Assembly (NCBI RefSeq): GCF_000023785.1
Contig: NC_012982.1
Location: 3,100,001-3,164,000, forward strand
Source: Hirschia baltica ATCC 49814
GTDB taxonomy: Bacteria > Pseudomonadota > Alphaproteobacteria > Caulobacterales > Hyphomonadaceae
Direction: 5' to 3'
Length of the DNA: 64,000 nucleotides
In this document: positions 27,068-38,394 of the stretch, piece after piece
Layout of the letters: each line of letters starts with the position of its first letter
Numbering within the stretch: the first letter of the stretch is position 1
Notes under the pieces: generated by a model
Seen by the model: only the letters and a program-made list of their open reading frames with translations
The model's database searches: none
What the model was told of the DNA's origin: nothing
Program-made: the position numbers and the translations under genes

Positions 27068-29050
27068 CTAAACGCGCTTTAATGCTTCTTCAACGACCGC
27101 TTCGCTCGTGATATTAAAATGCTTGTATAAATCTTCAGCCGGCGCGGATGCTCCAAACCCAGTCATTCCAACGAAACCGCCTTCGGTTCCTATAATGGCA
27201 TCCCAACCAAAACGCACACCGGCTTCAGTGGCGACTTTGGGCAGACTTCCGCCCAACACTTCTGATTGATAGGCTTCACTTTGCTCGAAGAACAAATCCA
27301 TACACGGCATTGAAACAACGCGCGCTGCGACGCCTTTGGCTTTCAACAACTCTTGTGCTTCAAGCGCCAAACCAACTTCAGAACCTGTTCCGATAAGCAC
27401 AATCTGCGCCTCACCTTCGGCTTCACGTAGTATGTACCCACCTTTCGCTACTAGGTTTTCATCCGTGTGCTCAATACGCGCTGGTACAACCCCCTGACGC
27501 GTTAAAGTCATAATTGAGGGTGATTGTCTAAGACCTAGTGCGACTTGCCATGCCTCCATCGTTTCCACCCCATCACATGGACGAAAAACATAAAGGTTTG
27601 GCATCGCCCGCAATGACGCGACATGCTCCACTGGTTGGTGTGTCGGGCCATCCTCACCAAGACCGATTGAGTCATGCGTCATCACATGAACCACCGGTGC
27701 CTCCATCAACGCGCCCAACCGAATAGCGCCTCGAGAATAATCAGCAAAAGCCATGAATGTTCCAGAGTATGGAAACACACCGCCATGAAGCGCCATACCA
27801 TTCATTGCAGCCGCCATACCGTGCTCACGCACACCGTAATGCATATAGCGCCCCGCCCAATCGGATGAATTCAGAGCGCTTGTGTGTGATGTGCGTGTAT
27901 TGTTTGAACCTGTCAGATCAGCTGAGCCACCAATCATTTCTGGTATTATACCCGTCAAAACTTCCAACGCAGCACCAGACCATTTACGTGTCGCGTCAGA
28001 CTTGTTTGCCTCAGACACGGCTTTCTTGTGTGCGTTTACAGCCTCATCAACACCGGCAGGCAAACGACCATCCATCGCACGGGTAAATTCATCAGCCTTT
28101 CCCGAAGCAGCAAGCGATGCCTCCCACCCCGCACGTTCATCTGAAGCTCTCACGCCAACAGCGCGCCAAGCTTCTAATACCTCCGGCACAACAGTGAAGC
28201 GTTCTTTAGGTAAACCAAGATTTTCACGCAGAGCCGCAGTCTCATCGGCAGGGTATGGACCGCCATGCGCTTTACCTTGTCCAGCAAATGTCGGTGCACC
28301 AAAACCAATTGTGGTTTTACACGCAATCATGCTGGGTTGATCAGTGTTTGCTTTTGCTGCCGTTAGCGCCGCTGCCACTGCCACAGGATCATGTCCGTCA
28401 ATTGCTTGAACATGCCATTTGGAAGCTGCAAAACGGGCACACTGATCTGTTGAATCAGCCACATCTGTTCCACCATCAATGGTCACAGCATTGTCATCAA
28501 ACAACACGATCAACTTGCCAAGTTTCAAATGCCCCGCCAGTGCAATCGCTTCCTGAGAAATACCTTCCATCAAACAGCCATCACCCGCAATCACATAGGT
28601 ATAGTGATCCACCAAATCATCACCATATCTTGCATTCATACTGCGTTCGGCCACAGCAAATCCAACTGCAGTCGCAATACCCTGTCCCAACGGCCCTGTT
28701 GTTGTTTCCACGCCTTCGGTGACGAAATTTTCTGGGTGCCCTGGTGTCTTAGATCCTAATTGCCGAAAATTTCTAATTTCTTCCATGGATACAGACGGGT
28801 AGCCCGTCAGATGAAGCAGGGAATATATAAGCATTGACCCATGCCCAGCGGACAAAATGAACCGATCACGATCTGCCCAATCAGGTTTGGATGCATCAAA
28901 TTTCAAAAACTGGGAAAAGAGCACCGTAGCTGCATCAGCCATGCCAAGCGGCAATCCCAGATGCCCTATACCGGCTTGCTCTATCGCATCAGTAGAAAGG
29001 GCTCGAATGGCATTCGCCATATCACGATTATTCACGGAGGGGCTGGACAT
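27068..29050 (-). CDS. tkt: Transketolase
   Basis: 660-aa thiamine-diphosphate enzyme of the pentose phosphate pathway. The ATG at 29050 follows GAAGGT and gives the usual N-terminus (NAIRALSTDAIEQAGIGHLGLPLG). TPP-binding GDGCLMEGISQEA, the GHP(E) segment, PTHQPVEHVASLRAMPN and the C-terminal KVATEAGVRFGW are present. It shares an operator with the xyl operon, so it is probably the xylose-induced transketolase, possibly in addition to a housekeeping copy elsewhere. Confidence 0.96.
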   Translation of the reverse strand: MSSPSVNNRDMANAIRALSTDAIEQAGIGHLGLPLGMADAATVLFSQFLKFDASKPDWADRDRFILSAGHGSMLIYSLLHLTGYPSVSMEEIRNFRQLGSKTPGHPENFVTEGVETTTGPLGQGIATAVGFAVAERSMNARYGDDLVDHYTYVIAGDGCLMEGISQEAIALAGHLKLGKLIVLFDDNAVTIDGGTDVADSTDQCARFAASKWHVQAIDGHDPVAVAAALTAAKANTDQPSMIACKTTIGFGAPTFAGQGKAHGGPYPADETAALRENLGLPKERFTVVPEVLEAWRAVGVRASDERAGWEASLAASGKADEFTRAMDGRLPAGVDEAVNAHKKAVSEANKSDATRKWSGAALEVLTGIIPEMIGGSADLTGSNNTRTSHTSALNSSDWAGRYMHYGVREHGMAAAMNGMALHGGVFPYSGTFMAFADYSRGAIRLGALMEAPVVHVMTHDSIGLGEDGPTHQPVEHVASLRAMPNLYVFRPCDGVETMEAWQVALGLRQSPSIMTLTRQGVVPARIEHTDENLVAKGGYILREAEGEAQIVLIGTGSEVGLALEAQELLKAKGVAARVVSMPCMDLFFEQSEAYQSEVLGGSLPKVATEAGVRFGWDAIIGTEGGFVGMTGFGASAPAEDLYKHFNITSEAVVEEALKRV

Positions 29051-29094
29051 ATTTTTACCTTCGTTTCGAAGTGCGGTTGACAAAAAGCATAGAA

Positions 29095-29108
29095 TGATTG
29101 CGTTATCA
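29095..29108 (-). promoter_or_regulatory. Xyl-type operator upstream of tkt
   Basis: TGATTGCGTTATCA (reverse complement TGATAACGCAATCA), matching the xylB-upstream TGATAACGCTATCA at 13 of 14 positions, 45-58 bp before the tkt ATG. It joins tkt to the xylose regulon. Confidence 0.7.
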
Positions 29109-29232
29109 CTCCAGCGTGTCTACTCTGATATCTTCTAAAAGGCAATGCAGCTTTTCCTGAATCTCCGCTTCTCAGTTGGCTTCAGGGAAAAGCGTTGAAG
29201 ACTAAACTTCAACGCCATTGATTGGCAGTGTT

Positions 29233-30324
29233 CTAATCACTAAAAGACACCATAACACCTCTGTTTGGCGCGACTTTATTATCCAACATATCTTTCCATA
29301 TTTGAGCTGCGCTTTCAGGACCAGCTATGCGCTCTATTGCAATGTCATCTTTAATGTCGTGAGCCATTCGAGCAGCTGCTATTGTAGCTTTTTCAAACAC
29401 AACACCGACACCCCATTCTTTATTGCGCTTGCTTATTTGAGCCGGCGCAAAGAAAAATGTTGGCCGCGCGCCGGGCAAAGCAGGGTCCAGTTTACGATCT
29501 TCTTTCCAATGGGTCGCACCCACTAGGCAACTATCTACCATCCGCTCCTTCAAATGATGATGAAGCGTTTGCGTCAAAGGACCATTTCCCGACATATCCA
29601 CATATGCCGTGTTTAAATTTGGATTGATCTGATTTTCATTGCCATAAACGACAATTTGATCACAACATGCTAATTGCTCCACAAAGCCAACATTGTGTTG
29701 CGATGTCATTCCGACAACTTCGACTTGCGCGTCAGCGTCTTCGTGAATCAACTTGGCAACACCAAAGCCTGTTTTTGAAGATACAGAACCAATGATAACC
29801 TGTTTCGCGCCAAAAAAATCGTTATCTTTCAGATAGTCATAGATCAGGTAAGACGTTATAAAAAGGGGAAATAACAAACACCTTTCATCCTCTAATTTAC
29901 TCAAGAATTCTGGTTCATTCGTTGTACGCCTGTATTGATTATAGAGCGCTGGCAATTGGCTTCTATATTCGGATGCATCCATAAAATTATCGTCTGCAAC
30001 GACACCAACCTTTAACTTGGTGGCACTCGCCATTGGGAAAAATCCCCACAAACGTTCACCAATTTTTATGTCTGGACTTCGGGACTGAATGACCTCTGCA
30101 ATCCCCCAAACAGGTACATTTCCAAATGGTGCTTCAGCGGGGTAATAATTCCAGTATCCAATCATATCACCAGATACAGCATAGCTCACATTATTCGATG
30201 TAAGCGCAAACTTTCTGATGGAAACCAATATTTCATCAGCCATCAAATCTGCGATGTCTTGCTCCACGACGCGTGTGGCATGGTAATCACTTCGATTGAC
30301 TTGAAGTTGTGTAATTTTGGTCAT
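29233..30324 (-). CDS. DUF2855 family protein
   Basis: 363-aa protein of the DUF2855 family, distantly related to medium-chain alcohol dehydrogenases but without the usual glycine-rich loop. Recognisable stretches are SNNVSYAVSGDMIGYWNYYPA, WGIAEVIQS, GERLWGFFPMA and SSKTGFGVAKLI. Function unknown in the family. The start overlaps the preceding nitroreductase gene by 4 nt, so the two are translationally coupled and probably act on a common compound, with the nitroreductase supplying flavin-dependent reduction. Confidence 0.85.
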   Translation of the reverse strand: MTKITQLQVNRSDYHATRVVEQDIADLMADEILVSIRKFALTSNNVSYAVSGDMIGYWNYYPAEAPFGNVPVWGIAEVIQSRSPDIKIGERLWGFFPMASATKLKVGVVADDNFMDASEYRSQLPALYNQYRRTTNEPEFLSKLEDERCLLFPLFITSYLIYDYLKDNDFFGAKQVIIGSVSSKTGFGVAKLIHEDADAQVEVVGMTSQHNVGFVEQLACCDQIVVYGNENQINPNLNTAYVDMSGNGPLTQTLHHHLKERMVDSCLVGATHWKEDRKLDPALPGARPTFFFAPAQISKRNKEWGVGVVFEKATIAAARMAHDIKDDIAIERIAGPESAAQIWKDMLDNKVAPNRGVMVSFSD

Positions 30325-31007
30325 TCTGAATCACTCCCAAATCCAACAAAGTTCAAAAATGTATCAACGTCCGCGCGTGTTGATTTAACGCTATTGGCCG
30401 GGAAGTCATAATCAGGATACCCAAGGGCGATACATGTCATTATTGCCTGATTATCCGGTATGCCAGCATGCTTATGGACCACTTCGGACTGCATAATCCC
30501 CTGCCCGTTGATAACCGCACCAATACCTCTTTCCCAGGCCGCCAATACAATTGCATGAGAAAATGCACCTAAATCAAATTGGCTGATCGCGGCAGGTTCA
30601 AGATATTTATCATATGTCAGCGCTAGGGATACGGGCGCATCAAATTGACGAAAGCCCCGCATAACCCAGTCTTGACGTCTCTCTTTATCGTGCCGCTCAA
30701 TTCCCATCGCTTCAAACAACTGGATAGCAACGTCAATCTGACGCTGACGGTGATCCCCTTCATATGCTTCTTTGATAGGAAAATCTCTTTTAGGCGGAAC
30801 ACCAGCCAGCATTTGAGAGGAATTACCCTCTCGAATTTTATCCAGTATATCACCAGAAATGGCATAAACATTCCAAGGCTGAGTATTCATTGAAGACGGC
30901 GCATATCTGGCCACTTCCATAATATCGATAATCACATCCTTTGGAACAGGCATATTCTTGAAACCACGGATACTACGCCGCGAACGTATCAGTTCATCAA
31001 ATTCCAC
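30321..31007 (-). CDS. Nitroreductase-family flavoprotein
   Basis: 228-aa FMN-dependent nitroreductase. N-terminal RRSIRGFKNMPVP (FMN phosphate contact), ARYAPSSMNTQPWNVY, and LAAWERGIGAVINGQGIM followed by ALGYPDYDFPANSVKSTR fit the family. It reduces nitro groups, quinones or enones with NAD(P)H; the true substrate is unknown. Coupled to the DUF2855 gene. The 280-bp leader upstream contains a bulged hairpin at about 31054-31072. Confidence 0.9.
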   Translation of the reverse strand: MEFDELIRSRRSIRGFKNMPVPKDVIIDIMEVARYAPSSMNTQPWNVYAISGDILDKIREGNSSQMLAGVPPKRDFPIKEAYEGDHRQRQIDVAIQLFEAMGIERHDKERRQDWVMRGFRQFDAPVSLALTYDKYLEPAAISQFDLGAFSHAIVLAAWERGIGAVINGQGIMQSEVVHKHAGIPDNQAIMTCIALGYPDYDFPANSVKSTRADVDTFLNFVGFGSDSE

Positions 31008-31289
31008 AATGCTACTCCCTAGATGCGTATTTTTCAGTTTTTAAAGTCCTTAGTCTAACCTGCTCTCGCAGGGTTAGCCGCAAGCCCTAATGAACTAGAT
31101 TTTCGTTTTTTCTAAAACCAAGACAATCGTTCGGCATTTTGGCATTTCAATCTCTGCCATCTTCCGCAGCGGCATGTAACGAAACGCTTATTTTATACGC
31201 CCAAAAGCAACAAAACCGGCCCTTAGGTCATCTTGAGATTGCGCAAAACAAGGCGCATAACTTTGAAAAACAATAAAGGGAGGCTCAAC

Positions 31290-32126
31290 ATGCCAGCGTA
31301 TTCGCTAACCACAAAAAATGGTATTTCTCATATCACTTTTACGCGCCCTGAGGTCTCCAACGCCATGGGACAAGAATTCTGGAGCTCTTTTGGAGACACT
31401 ATCCGCAAATTAAATGAGGCTGGTGAAACCCGTGTTCTTGTTGTCTCTGCTGAGGGAAAGAATTTTTGCGCAGGTATGGAGTTAAGTGCTTTCTCCGCCG
31501 GCATAGCTAAAACAGACACCCCAGAAGAACGTGAAGCCTTCTCACACATGGTTAGATACCTTCAAGACACACTTTCCTCGGTAGAGAAAGCGCGTTTCCC
31601 AGTCATCGCTGCTGTCCAAGGAGCCTGTATCGGCGCTGGTTTGGATTTTATTGCAGCTTGTGATTTGGTTGTCGCAAGTGAAGATGCTTATTTTCGTATT
31701 GAAGAAATCAACATTGGTATGATGGCCGATGTAGGCAGTCTGCAACGTCTACCAAAACTCATTCCTGAACGTGTTGTGAGAGAACTTGCTTATCTTGGTT
31801 CAACTTTAAACGCTAAAGATTCCAAGGATTTAGGCCTGATCAATGATGTTTGCACCGACAAAGATGCAGCATTAAATCGGGCAATGGAGATGGCAGATAT
31901 CATCTCTAAAAAAGCACCTATTGCAATTGCGGGAAGTAAACGTTCCATCACTTATGCACGTGATCACTCGACTGAGGACGCTTTGGAATGGGCAACTGTG
32001 GCGCAGGCAGGATATTGGAAACCATCTGACATAATGCAGGCTGTACAGGCGCGCATGACCAAAACCGACCCAAATTTCGAAGATCCAGCCCCCATAAATA
32101 CGAGCTTTCTGAAACCCTCTAAATAA
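31290..32126 (+). CDS. Crotonase; delta3,5-delta2,4-dienoyl-CoA isomerase-like
   Basis: 278-aa crotonase. ATG 31290 follows GGGAGG. The catalytic positions match rat ECH1 (dienoyl-CoA isomerase) rather than enoyl-CoA hydratase: D119 in GAGLDFIAACD, E139 in FRIEEINIG and D147 in MMADVGSLQRLPK correspond to its Asp176, Glu196 and Asp204. The oxyanion loop is GKNFCAGMEL. It shifts double bonds in odd-position unsaturated acyl-CoAs, feeding the adjacent FadH-type reductase 54 nt downstream. First gene of a four-gene + strand operon. Confidence 0.9.
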   Translation: MPAYSLTTKNGISHITFTRPEVSNAMGQEFWSSFGDTIRKLNEAGETRVLVVSAEGKNFCAGMELSAFSAGIAKTDTPEEREAFSHMVRYLQDTLSSVEKARFPVIAAVQGACIGAGLDFIAACDLVVASEDAYFRIEEINIGMMADVGSLQRLPKLIPERVVRELAYLGSTLNAKDSKDLGLINDVCTDKDAALNRAMEMADIISKKAPIAIAGSKRSITYARDHSTEDALEWATVAQAGYWKPSDIMQAVQARMTKTDPNFEDPAPINTSFLKPSK

Positions 32127-32135
32127 TCGATTTAA

Positions 32136-34205
<2,070 letters not shown>

Positions 34206-34214
34206 GAGCAAGTG

Positions 34215-34625
34215 ATGACAGAGCAAACCAATATGACACGCTGGATGGAGTGGATCGAGAAAGACCACTCCCCCGCAGGGTTAAGCGCGCTGCTACATGA
34301 TGATGCTGTGATGATCAGCCCCGTGGTACACACACCGCAAAAAGGCAAGATGATCACAATGGCTTATCTCATGGCCGCTGGTCAGACGATAGGCAATGAC
34401 ACATTCAAATATACGCGTACATTTGATTGCGGCGATAAAGCTGTTTTAGAATTTGAAACCGAAATGAATGGCATTCACGTCAATGGCATTGATATGATTG
34501 AATGGAATGAAGACGGCTTGATCACAGAATTTAAAGTAATGATCCGCCCTCTAAAAGCTGTAAACATGGTCCACGCAGAAATGGGCAAAATGCTAGAAGC
34601 AATGAAAGCCTCTCGTTCAGGTTAA
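34215..34625 (+). CDS. NTF2-like (SnoaL-fold) small protein
   Basis: 136-aa protein of the nuclear-transport-factor-2/SnoaL fold, starting at ATG 34215 after AGGAGC. Typical features are SALLHDDAVMISPVVHTPQKGK, FETEMNGIHVNGIDMIEWNEDGLI and EFKVMIRPLKA. Members are small isomerases, hydratases or binding proteins; none can be chosen here. It follows fadH by 9 nt and is likely to act on the same acyl-CoA or a by-product. Confidence 0.8.
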   Translation: MTEQTNMTRWMEWIEKDHSPAGLSALLHDDAVMISPVVHTPQKGKMITMAYLMAAGQTIGNDTFKYTRTFDCGDKAVLEFETEMNGIHVNGIDMIEWNEDGLITEFKVMIRPLKAVNMVHAEMGKMLEAMKASRSG

Positions 34626-34638
34626 ATAGGCCACATCT

Positions 34639-35595
34639 ATGGACACTGCTTTTCTTATTCTTATCGGTTTGGCGGCGCTGGTAATTGGTGGTGACCTTCT
34701 TGTACGAGGGGCAGTTGAACTGGCGCGCCTTATTGGCTTATCACCTCTGGTTATAGGGTTAACTTTGGTCGGGTTTGGTACATCAACTCCCGAACTCGTG
34801 ACTAGCATTCAAGCTGCCTTTGCAGGCTCTCCAGGAATAGCTGTAGGGAATGTCGTCGGCAGCAATATCGCCAACACTTTACTCATACTCGGTTTCGCTG
34901 CTGTACTTGCACCATTGGCAATAGATAAGATTGCGTTTCGGCGAGATGGAATAGTACTGCTGATCTCGACATTGATGTGCTTTGCTGCGATCCAATATGG
35001 CCAACTAAGCCCATTGATTGGTGCAATCTTCATAGCCGCATTATTAAGCTATGTGGTTTATACAGTGGTACAAGAACGCAGTTCACAAACCGCAACACCT
35101 TCACCGGCTATCAGTGATCAGGAAAGCCCACCTCAAGGCAAGCTATGGATAAATGTCTTATTCGTAATTGCTGGTTTAACCATGACAATTATTGGCGCGA
35201 AATTTCTAGTTTCGGGTGCAATCAATATTGCTTCAAACTTTGGTGTTTCTGAAGCTGTCATTGGTTTGACAATTGTTGCCGTTGGAACATCGCTGCCAGA
35301 ACTTGTTACAACAATTGCCGCTGCTAGACGCGGACAATCGGACATAGCCTTTGGCAATATCGTTGGTAGCAACATTTTCAATATCTTGTTTATTCTTGGT
35401 TCAACAGCCTTGATCAAACCTATACAAGTGCCAAAGACAATCGCTTCGGTAGACATTTATGTGATGCTTGCTGTGACTATATTGCTCTTAATCTTTGCAG
35501 TCACACGTTGGAGAATTACTCGAATAGAAGGAGCTATTTTGTTGTCCACCTATATCTTGTATTCCCTTTGGCTTGGCCTAGCAGCAGCTAGCTAA
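34639..35595 (+). CDS. Calcium/sodium antiporter, YrbG/CaxA family
   Basis: 318-aa inner-membrane cation exchanger with about ten helices and the two alpha repeats: GFGTSTPELVTSIQAA (first) and GTSLPELVTTIAAA (second), each followed by GNVVGSN or GNIVGSN. A hydrophilic loop around residues 150-170 separates the halves. It exports calcium in exchange for sodium. It is 13 nt after the NTF2-like gene, an odd partner for fatty-acid genes; this may be read-through rather than function. Confidence 0.94.
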   Translation: MDTAFLILIGLAALVIGGDLLVRGAVELARLIGLSPLVIGLTLVGFGTSTPELVTSIQAAFAGSPGIAVGNVVGSNIANTLLILGFAAVLAPLAIDKIAFRRDGIVLLISTLMCFAAIQYGQLSPLIGAIFIAALLSYVVYTVVQERSSQTATPSPAISDQESPPQGKLWINVLFVIAGLTMTIIGAKFLVSGAINIASNFGVSEAVIGLTIVAVGTSLPELVTTIAAARRGQSDIAFGNIVGSNIFNILFILGSTALIKPIQVPKTIASVDIYVMLAVTILLLIFAVTRWRITRIEGAILLSTYILYSLWLGLAAAS

Positions 35596-35685
35596 TCGAC
35601 ACCACAGGTTCGGCTGAAATTTTCTCTCAAAACATTAATTGAGGACTGTTTATTGGCTAGCCCCCTCCCCAAACCACAAAAAAAT

Positions 35686-35715
35686 GCGGCAGCTACTCCC
35701 AATAATAGCTGCCGC
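35686..35715 (-). terminator. Terminator of the acyl-CoA operon
   Basis: GCGGCAGCTA / TAGCTGCCGC perfect 10-bp stem; on the - strand it is followed at once by A then seven T. It lies 57 nt beyond the thiolase stop. A second hairpin (TTGTTGGA/TCCAACAA, 35721-35748) precedes it. Confidence 0.9.
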
Positions 35716-35772
35716 GGATATTGTTGGACTTCTGAAGACATCCAACAACATCATTCTGTGTCCTAATGTTTA

Positions 35773-36951
35773 TTAGGCAACTTCAAAGAGGCCGGCTGCG
35801 CCCATTCCGCCGCCAACACACATTGTGCAGACAACATATTTTGCGCCGCGCTTCTTACCTTCGATAAGCGCGTGTCCTGTCATGCGGGCACCAGACATTC
35901 CATATGGGTGACCCACCGAAATCGCGCCGCCATTCACATTTAAAAGTTCATCAGGAATGCCAAGCTTGTCACGGCAATAGATAACCTGACATGCAAATGC
36001 TTCGTTGAGTTCCCATAGCCCAATATCATCCATTGTCAGGCCATTAGCTTTTAAAAGCTTAGGAATGGCAAACACTGGACCAATACCCATTTCATCAGGC
36101 TCAAGACCTGCGACAGCCATGCCGCGATAGATACCCAAAGGAGACAAGCCGCGCTTTTCAGCGAGCTTGGCTTCCATGATGACAGATGCAGATGCACCAT
36201 CAGACAATTGAGACGCATTTCCCGCTGTGATGAAAGCATCTGGCCCAACAACTGGCTTAAGGCTGTTTAGACCTTCTAGTGTTGTTTCAGGACGGTTGCC
36301 TTCGTCTTTTTCAAGGGTCACTGCTTTTTCTGAAATGTCGCCAGTCGCTTTATCTTTGACCAGCATTTTAGATGCCATTGGCACGATCTCTTGATCAAAT
36401 GCGCCAGCAGCCTGAGCCGCAGCCGTGCGTTGCTGTGATTGCAGCGCATACTCGTCTTGTGCTTCACGGGAAATACCATAACGCGCGCTGACGATTTCGG
36501 CAGTTTCGATCATTGAGATATACGCTTTGGGGTGCATGGCCAGCAATTCTGGGTCTGCTTTCATGCGCAATTCTGGCGTTTGAACCATAGAGATGGATTC
36601 AACACCGCCGCCAATAGCCACATCCATACCATCAAGCACAACCTGCTTAGCCGCTGTTGCAATGGCCATCATGCCAGACGCACATTGACGGTCAAGGCTT
36701 TGCGCAGACACAGTCACAGGTAGGCCTGAGCGTAATGTGGCATTACGCGCAATATTGCCGCCCTGCACGCCTTGTTGAAGCGCTGCACCAAAGACAACAT
36801 CTTCCACTTCAGCACCGTCAATACCCGCACGTTCGACGGCATTTTTGATTGCATGCCCCGCAAGCGTTGGCGAAGGTGTATTGTTGAACGCCCCTTTATA
36901 GGCGCGTCCAATTGGCGTTCTCGCCGTGGAAACAATAACTGCTTCTCTCAT
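35773..36951 (-). CDS. Acetyl-CoA acyltransferase (thiolase)
   Basis: 392-aa thiolase for the last step of beta-oxidation. Nucleophile C90 in [19 protein letters not shown], the His motif [16 protein letters not shown] and the second Cys in [12 protein letters not shown] are present. It is the last gene of the nine-gene - strand operon, 27 nt after the MFE2-type SDR. Chain-length preference is not visible; the operon suggests degradation of a modified or branched acyl chain. Confidence 0.95.
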   Translation of the reverse strand: MREAVIVSTARTPIGRAYKGAFNNTPSPTLAGHAIKNAVERAGIDGAEVEDVVFGAALQQGVQGGNIARNATLRSGLPVTVSAQSLDRQCASGMMAIATAAKQVVLDGMDVAIGGGVESISMVQTPELRMKADPELLAMHPKAYISMIETAEIVSARYGISREAQDEYALQSQQRTAAAQAAGAFDQEIVPMASKMLVKDKATGDISEKAVTLEKDEGNRPETTLEGLNSLKPVVGPDAFITAGNASQLSDGASASVIMEAKLAEKRGLSPLGIYRGMAVAGLEPDEMGIGPVFAIPKLLKANGLTMDDIGLWELNEAFACQVIYCRDKLGIPDELLNVNGGAISVGHPYGMSGARMTGHALIEGKKRGAKYVVCTMCVGGGMGAAGLFEVA

Positions 36952-36978
36952 AGTGTATCTCCCGTATATTTATGTATT

Positions 36979-37896
36979 TTATGATTTTTGAGCGGCTTGC
37001 GCCTGCCCCATAAAGTTTGCGATTGGACCGTTAGTGTCTTCGTAATATTGAATATTGTCTTTGGCGCTGATGGCATCAAATTGAGCTGCAACATTCTCAG
37101 CTGTTTGCTCATCAGGTTTTAAATAAATGCCCTGAGTTTCAACCATATAGGCACGCGCAAAACCGCCACCAGCAGCAGACAAGATACATTTAGACGGCGC
37201 ATCTTCACTCACAAGATACACAACACCAGCTGTGATTGATTCCGGCTGCATTTGCTCCAACAATGCTTCAGGAATACCGATATCCATTGTCATACGCGTG
37301 GCAGCAGTTGGTGCCAAAGCGTTAACGCGAATGTCGTATTTGCGGCCTTCCAGTGTGAGCGCATTCATTAAACCGACAACACCGGCTTTTGCTGCCGAAT
37401 AGTTTGCCTGACCAAAAATACCATAGAGACCTGATGGCGATGAGGTCATCATGATACGTCCGTATTTTTGTTCTTTCATGATCTCCCAAACTGCTTTTGA
37501 ACAGTTTGCGCTACCCATTAAATGCACATCAATAACAAGACGGTAATCATCCATTGTCATTTTAGAGAAGCTTTTATCCCGCAGGATACCAGCATTATTG
37601 ATGAGGATGTCGACACGCCCCCATTTGTCCATGGCGCTTGCAACCATGGCCTCAACTTCATCCATCTTAGTCACATTGGCACCGTTGGCGATGGCTTCGC
37701 CACCAGCAGCTTCGATTGCCTTCACGACTTCTTCTGCTGCAGACAAAGAACCACCCGTTCCGTCTCTTGCACCACCAAGATCATTGACCACAACTTTCGC
37801 ACCGCGACGTGCAAGCTCTAGTGCGTGGCTTTTGCCTAGACCATTACCTGCTCCGGTGATGATGGCAACTTTGCCTGTAAAATCCAGATTACTCAT
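36979..37896 (-). CDS. SDR, 3-hydroxyacyl-CoA dehydrogenase of MFE2 type
   Basis: 305-aa SDR matching the dehydrogenase part of peroxisomal multifunctional enzyme 2. TGAGNGLGKSHALELARRGAKVVVNDLGG start, NNAGILRDKSFSKM, SSPSGLYGIFGQANYSAAKAG with catalytic Ser, Tyr and Lys, and an extended C-terminus beyond the usual 250 aa. It would oxidise (3R)-hydroxyacyl-CoA made by the neighbouring MaoC hydratase; the two together reproduce the MFE2 reactions as separate polypeptides. Confidence 0.9.
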   Translation of the reverse strand: MSNLDFTGKVAIITGAGNGLGKSHALELARRGAKVVVNDLGGARDGTGGSLSAAEEVVKAIEAAGGEAIANGANVTKMDEVEAMVASAMDKWGRVDILINNAGILRDKSFSKMTMDDYRLVIDVHLMGSANCSKAVWEIMKEQKYGRIMMTSSPSGLYGIFGQANYSAAKAGVVGLMNALTLEGRKYDIRVNALAPTAATRMTMDIGIPEALLEQMQPESITAGVVYLVSEDAPSKCILSAAGGGFARAYMVETQGIYLKPDEQTAENVAAQFDAISAKDNIQYYEDTNGPIANFMGQAQAAQKS

Positions 37897-37924
37897 GGCG
37901 TATATTTCCCGTTATATTTTGCTA

Positions 37925-38377
37925 TTATTTCAAAAATTGCATCGTCAGCATTTCGACAATCATTGCCGGCTTTTCGATGTTTTCAATTTCGACTGTGCCT
38001 TCAGCTTTTATGAGGATTTGCTTTGGGTTTTTCACATCCACATTCAAAAGTTTGAAATGTCCCCGTATGCGACTGCCTGATGGCACTGGGTGGATAAAGC
38101 GAACTTTATCTGACCCGTAATTCACGGCCATTGCGATCCCATCAAGCACAGGCATGGCATCTTCACTCATTTTGCTCATGAGTGAGAGTGTTAGGAAACC
38201 GTGAGCAATCGTTCCGCCAAAGGGTGTTTTTGCAGCAGCTTCTGCATCCAAATGTATGAATTGGTGATCTTCAGTGACATCCGCAAATGTGTTGATGCGA
38301 TCTTGTCCAATTTCAATCCATTCAGATGTCCCAAGTGTTTCACCAACTTTGGACTGTAATTCAGCTAAACTTGTCAT
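37925..38377 (-). CDS. MaoC-type (R)-enoyl-CoA hydratase
   Basis: 150-aa hot-dog fold hydratase. The catalytic signature Asp-x(4)-His appears in FADVTEDHQFIHLD, followed by TPFGGTIAHGFLTLSL. It hydrates trans-2-enoyl-CoA to (3R)-hydroxyacyl-CoA, pairing stereochemically with the MFE2-type SDR 28 nt downstream. Length is normal for single-domain MaoC proteins. Confidence 0.93.
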   Translation of the reverse strand: MTSLAELQSKVGETLGTSEWIEIGQDRINTFADVTEDHQFIHLDAEAAAKTPFGGTIAHGFLTLSLMSKMSEDAMPVLDGIAMAVNYGSDKVRFIHPVPSGSRIRGHFKLLNVDVKNPKQILIKAEGTVEIENIEKPAMIVEMLTMQFLK

Positions 38378-38394
38378 GTCTCTCTCCCCTAGCC

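Noticed and set aside
27690-27700. ACCACCGGTGC inside transketolase and similar ACCGGT copies in fadH and egtB
   Set aside because: They are inside coding sequence and lack the extended motif.
27538-28759. Several + strand frames opposite transketolase
   Set aside because: Transketolase covers the region with full family motifs; the opposite frames overlap one another and match no family.
31053-31075. Hairpin CTAACC-TGC / GCA-GGGTTAG upstream of the nitroreductase as a riboswitch or terminator
   Set aside because: Short, bulged and without a T-run or any recognised riboswitch core.
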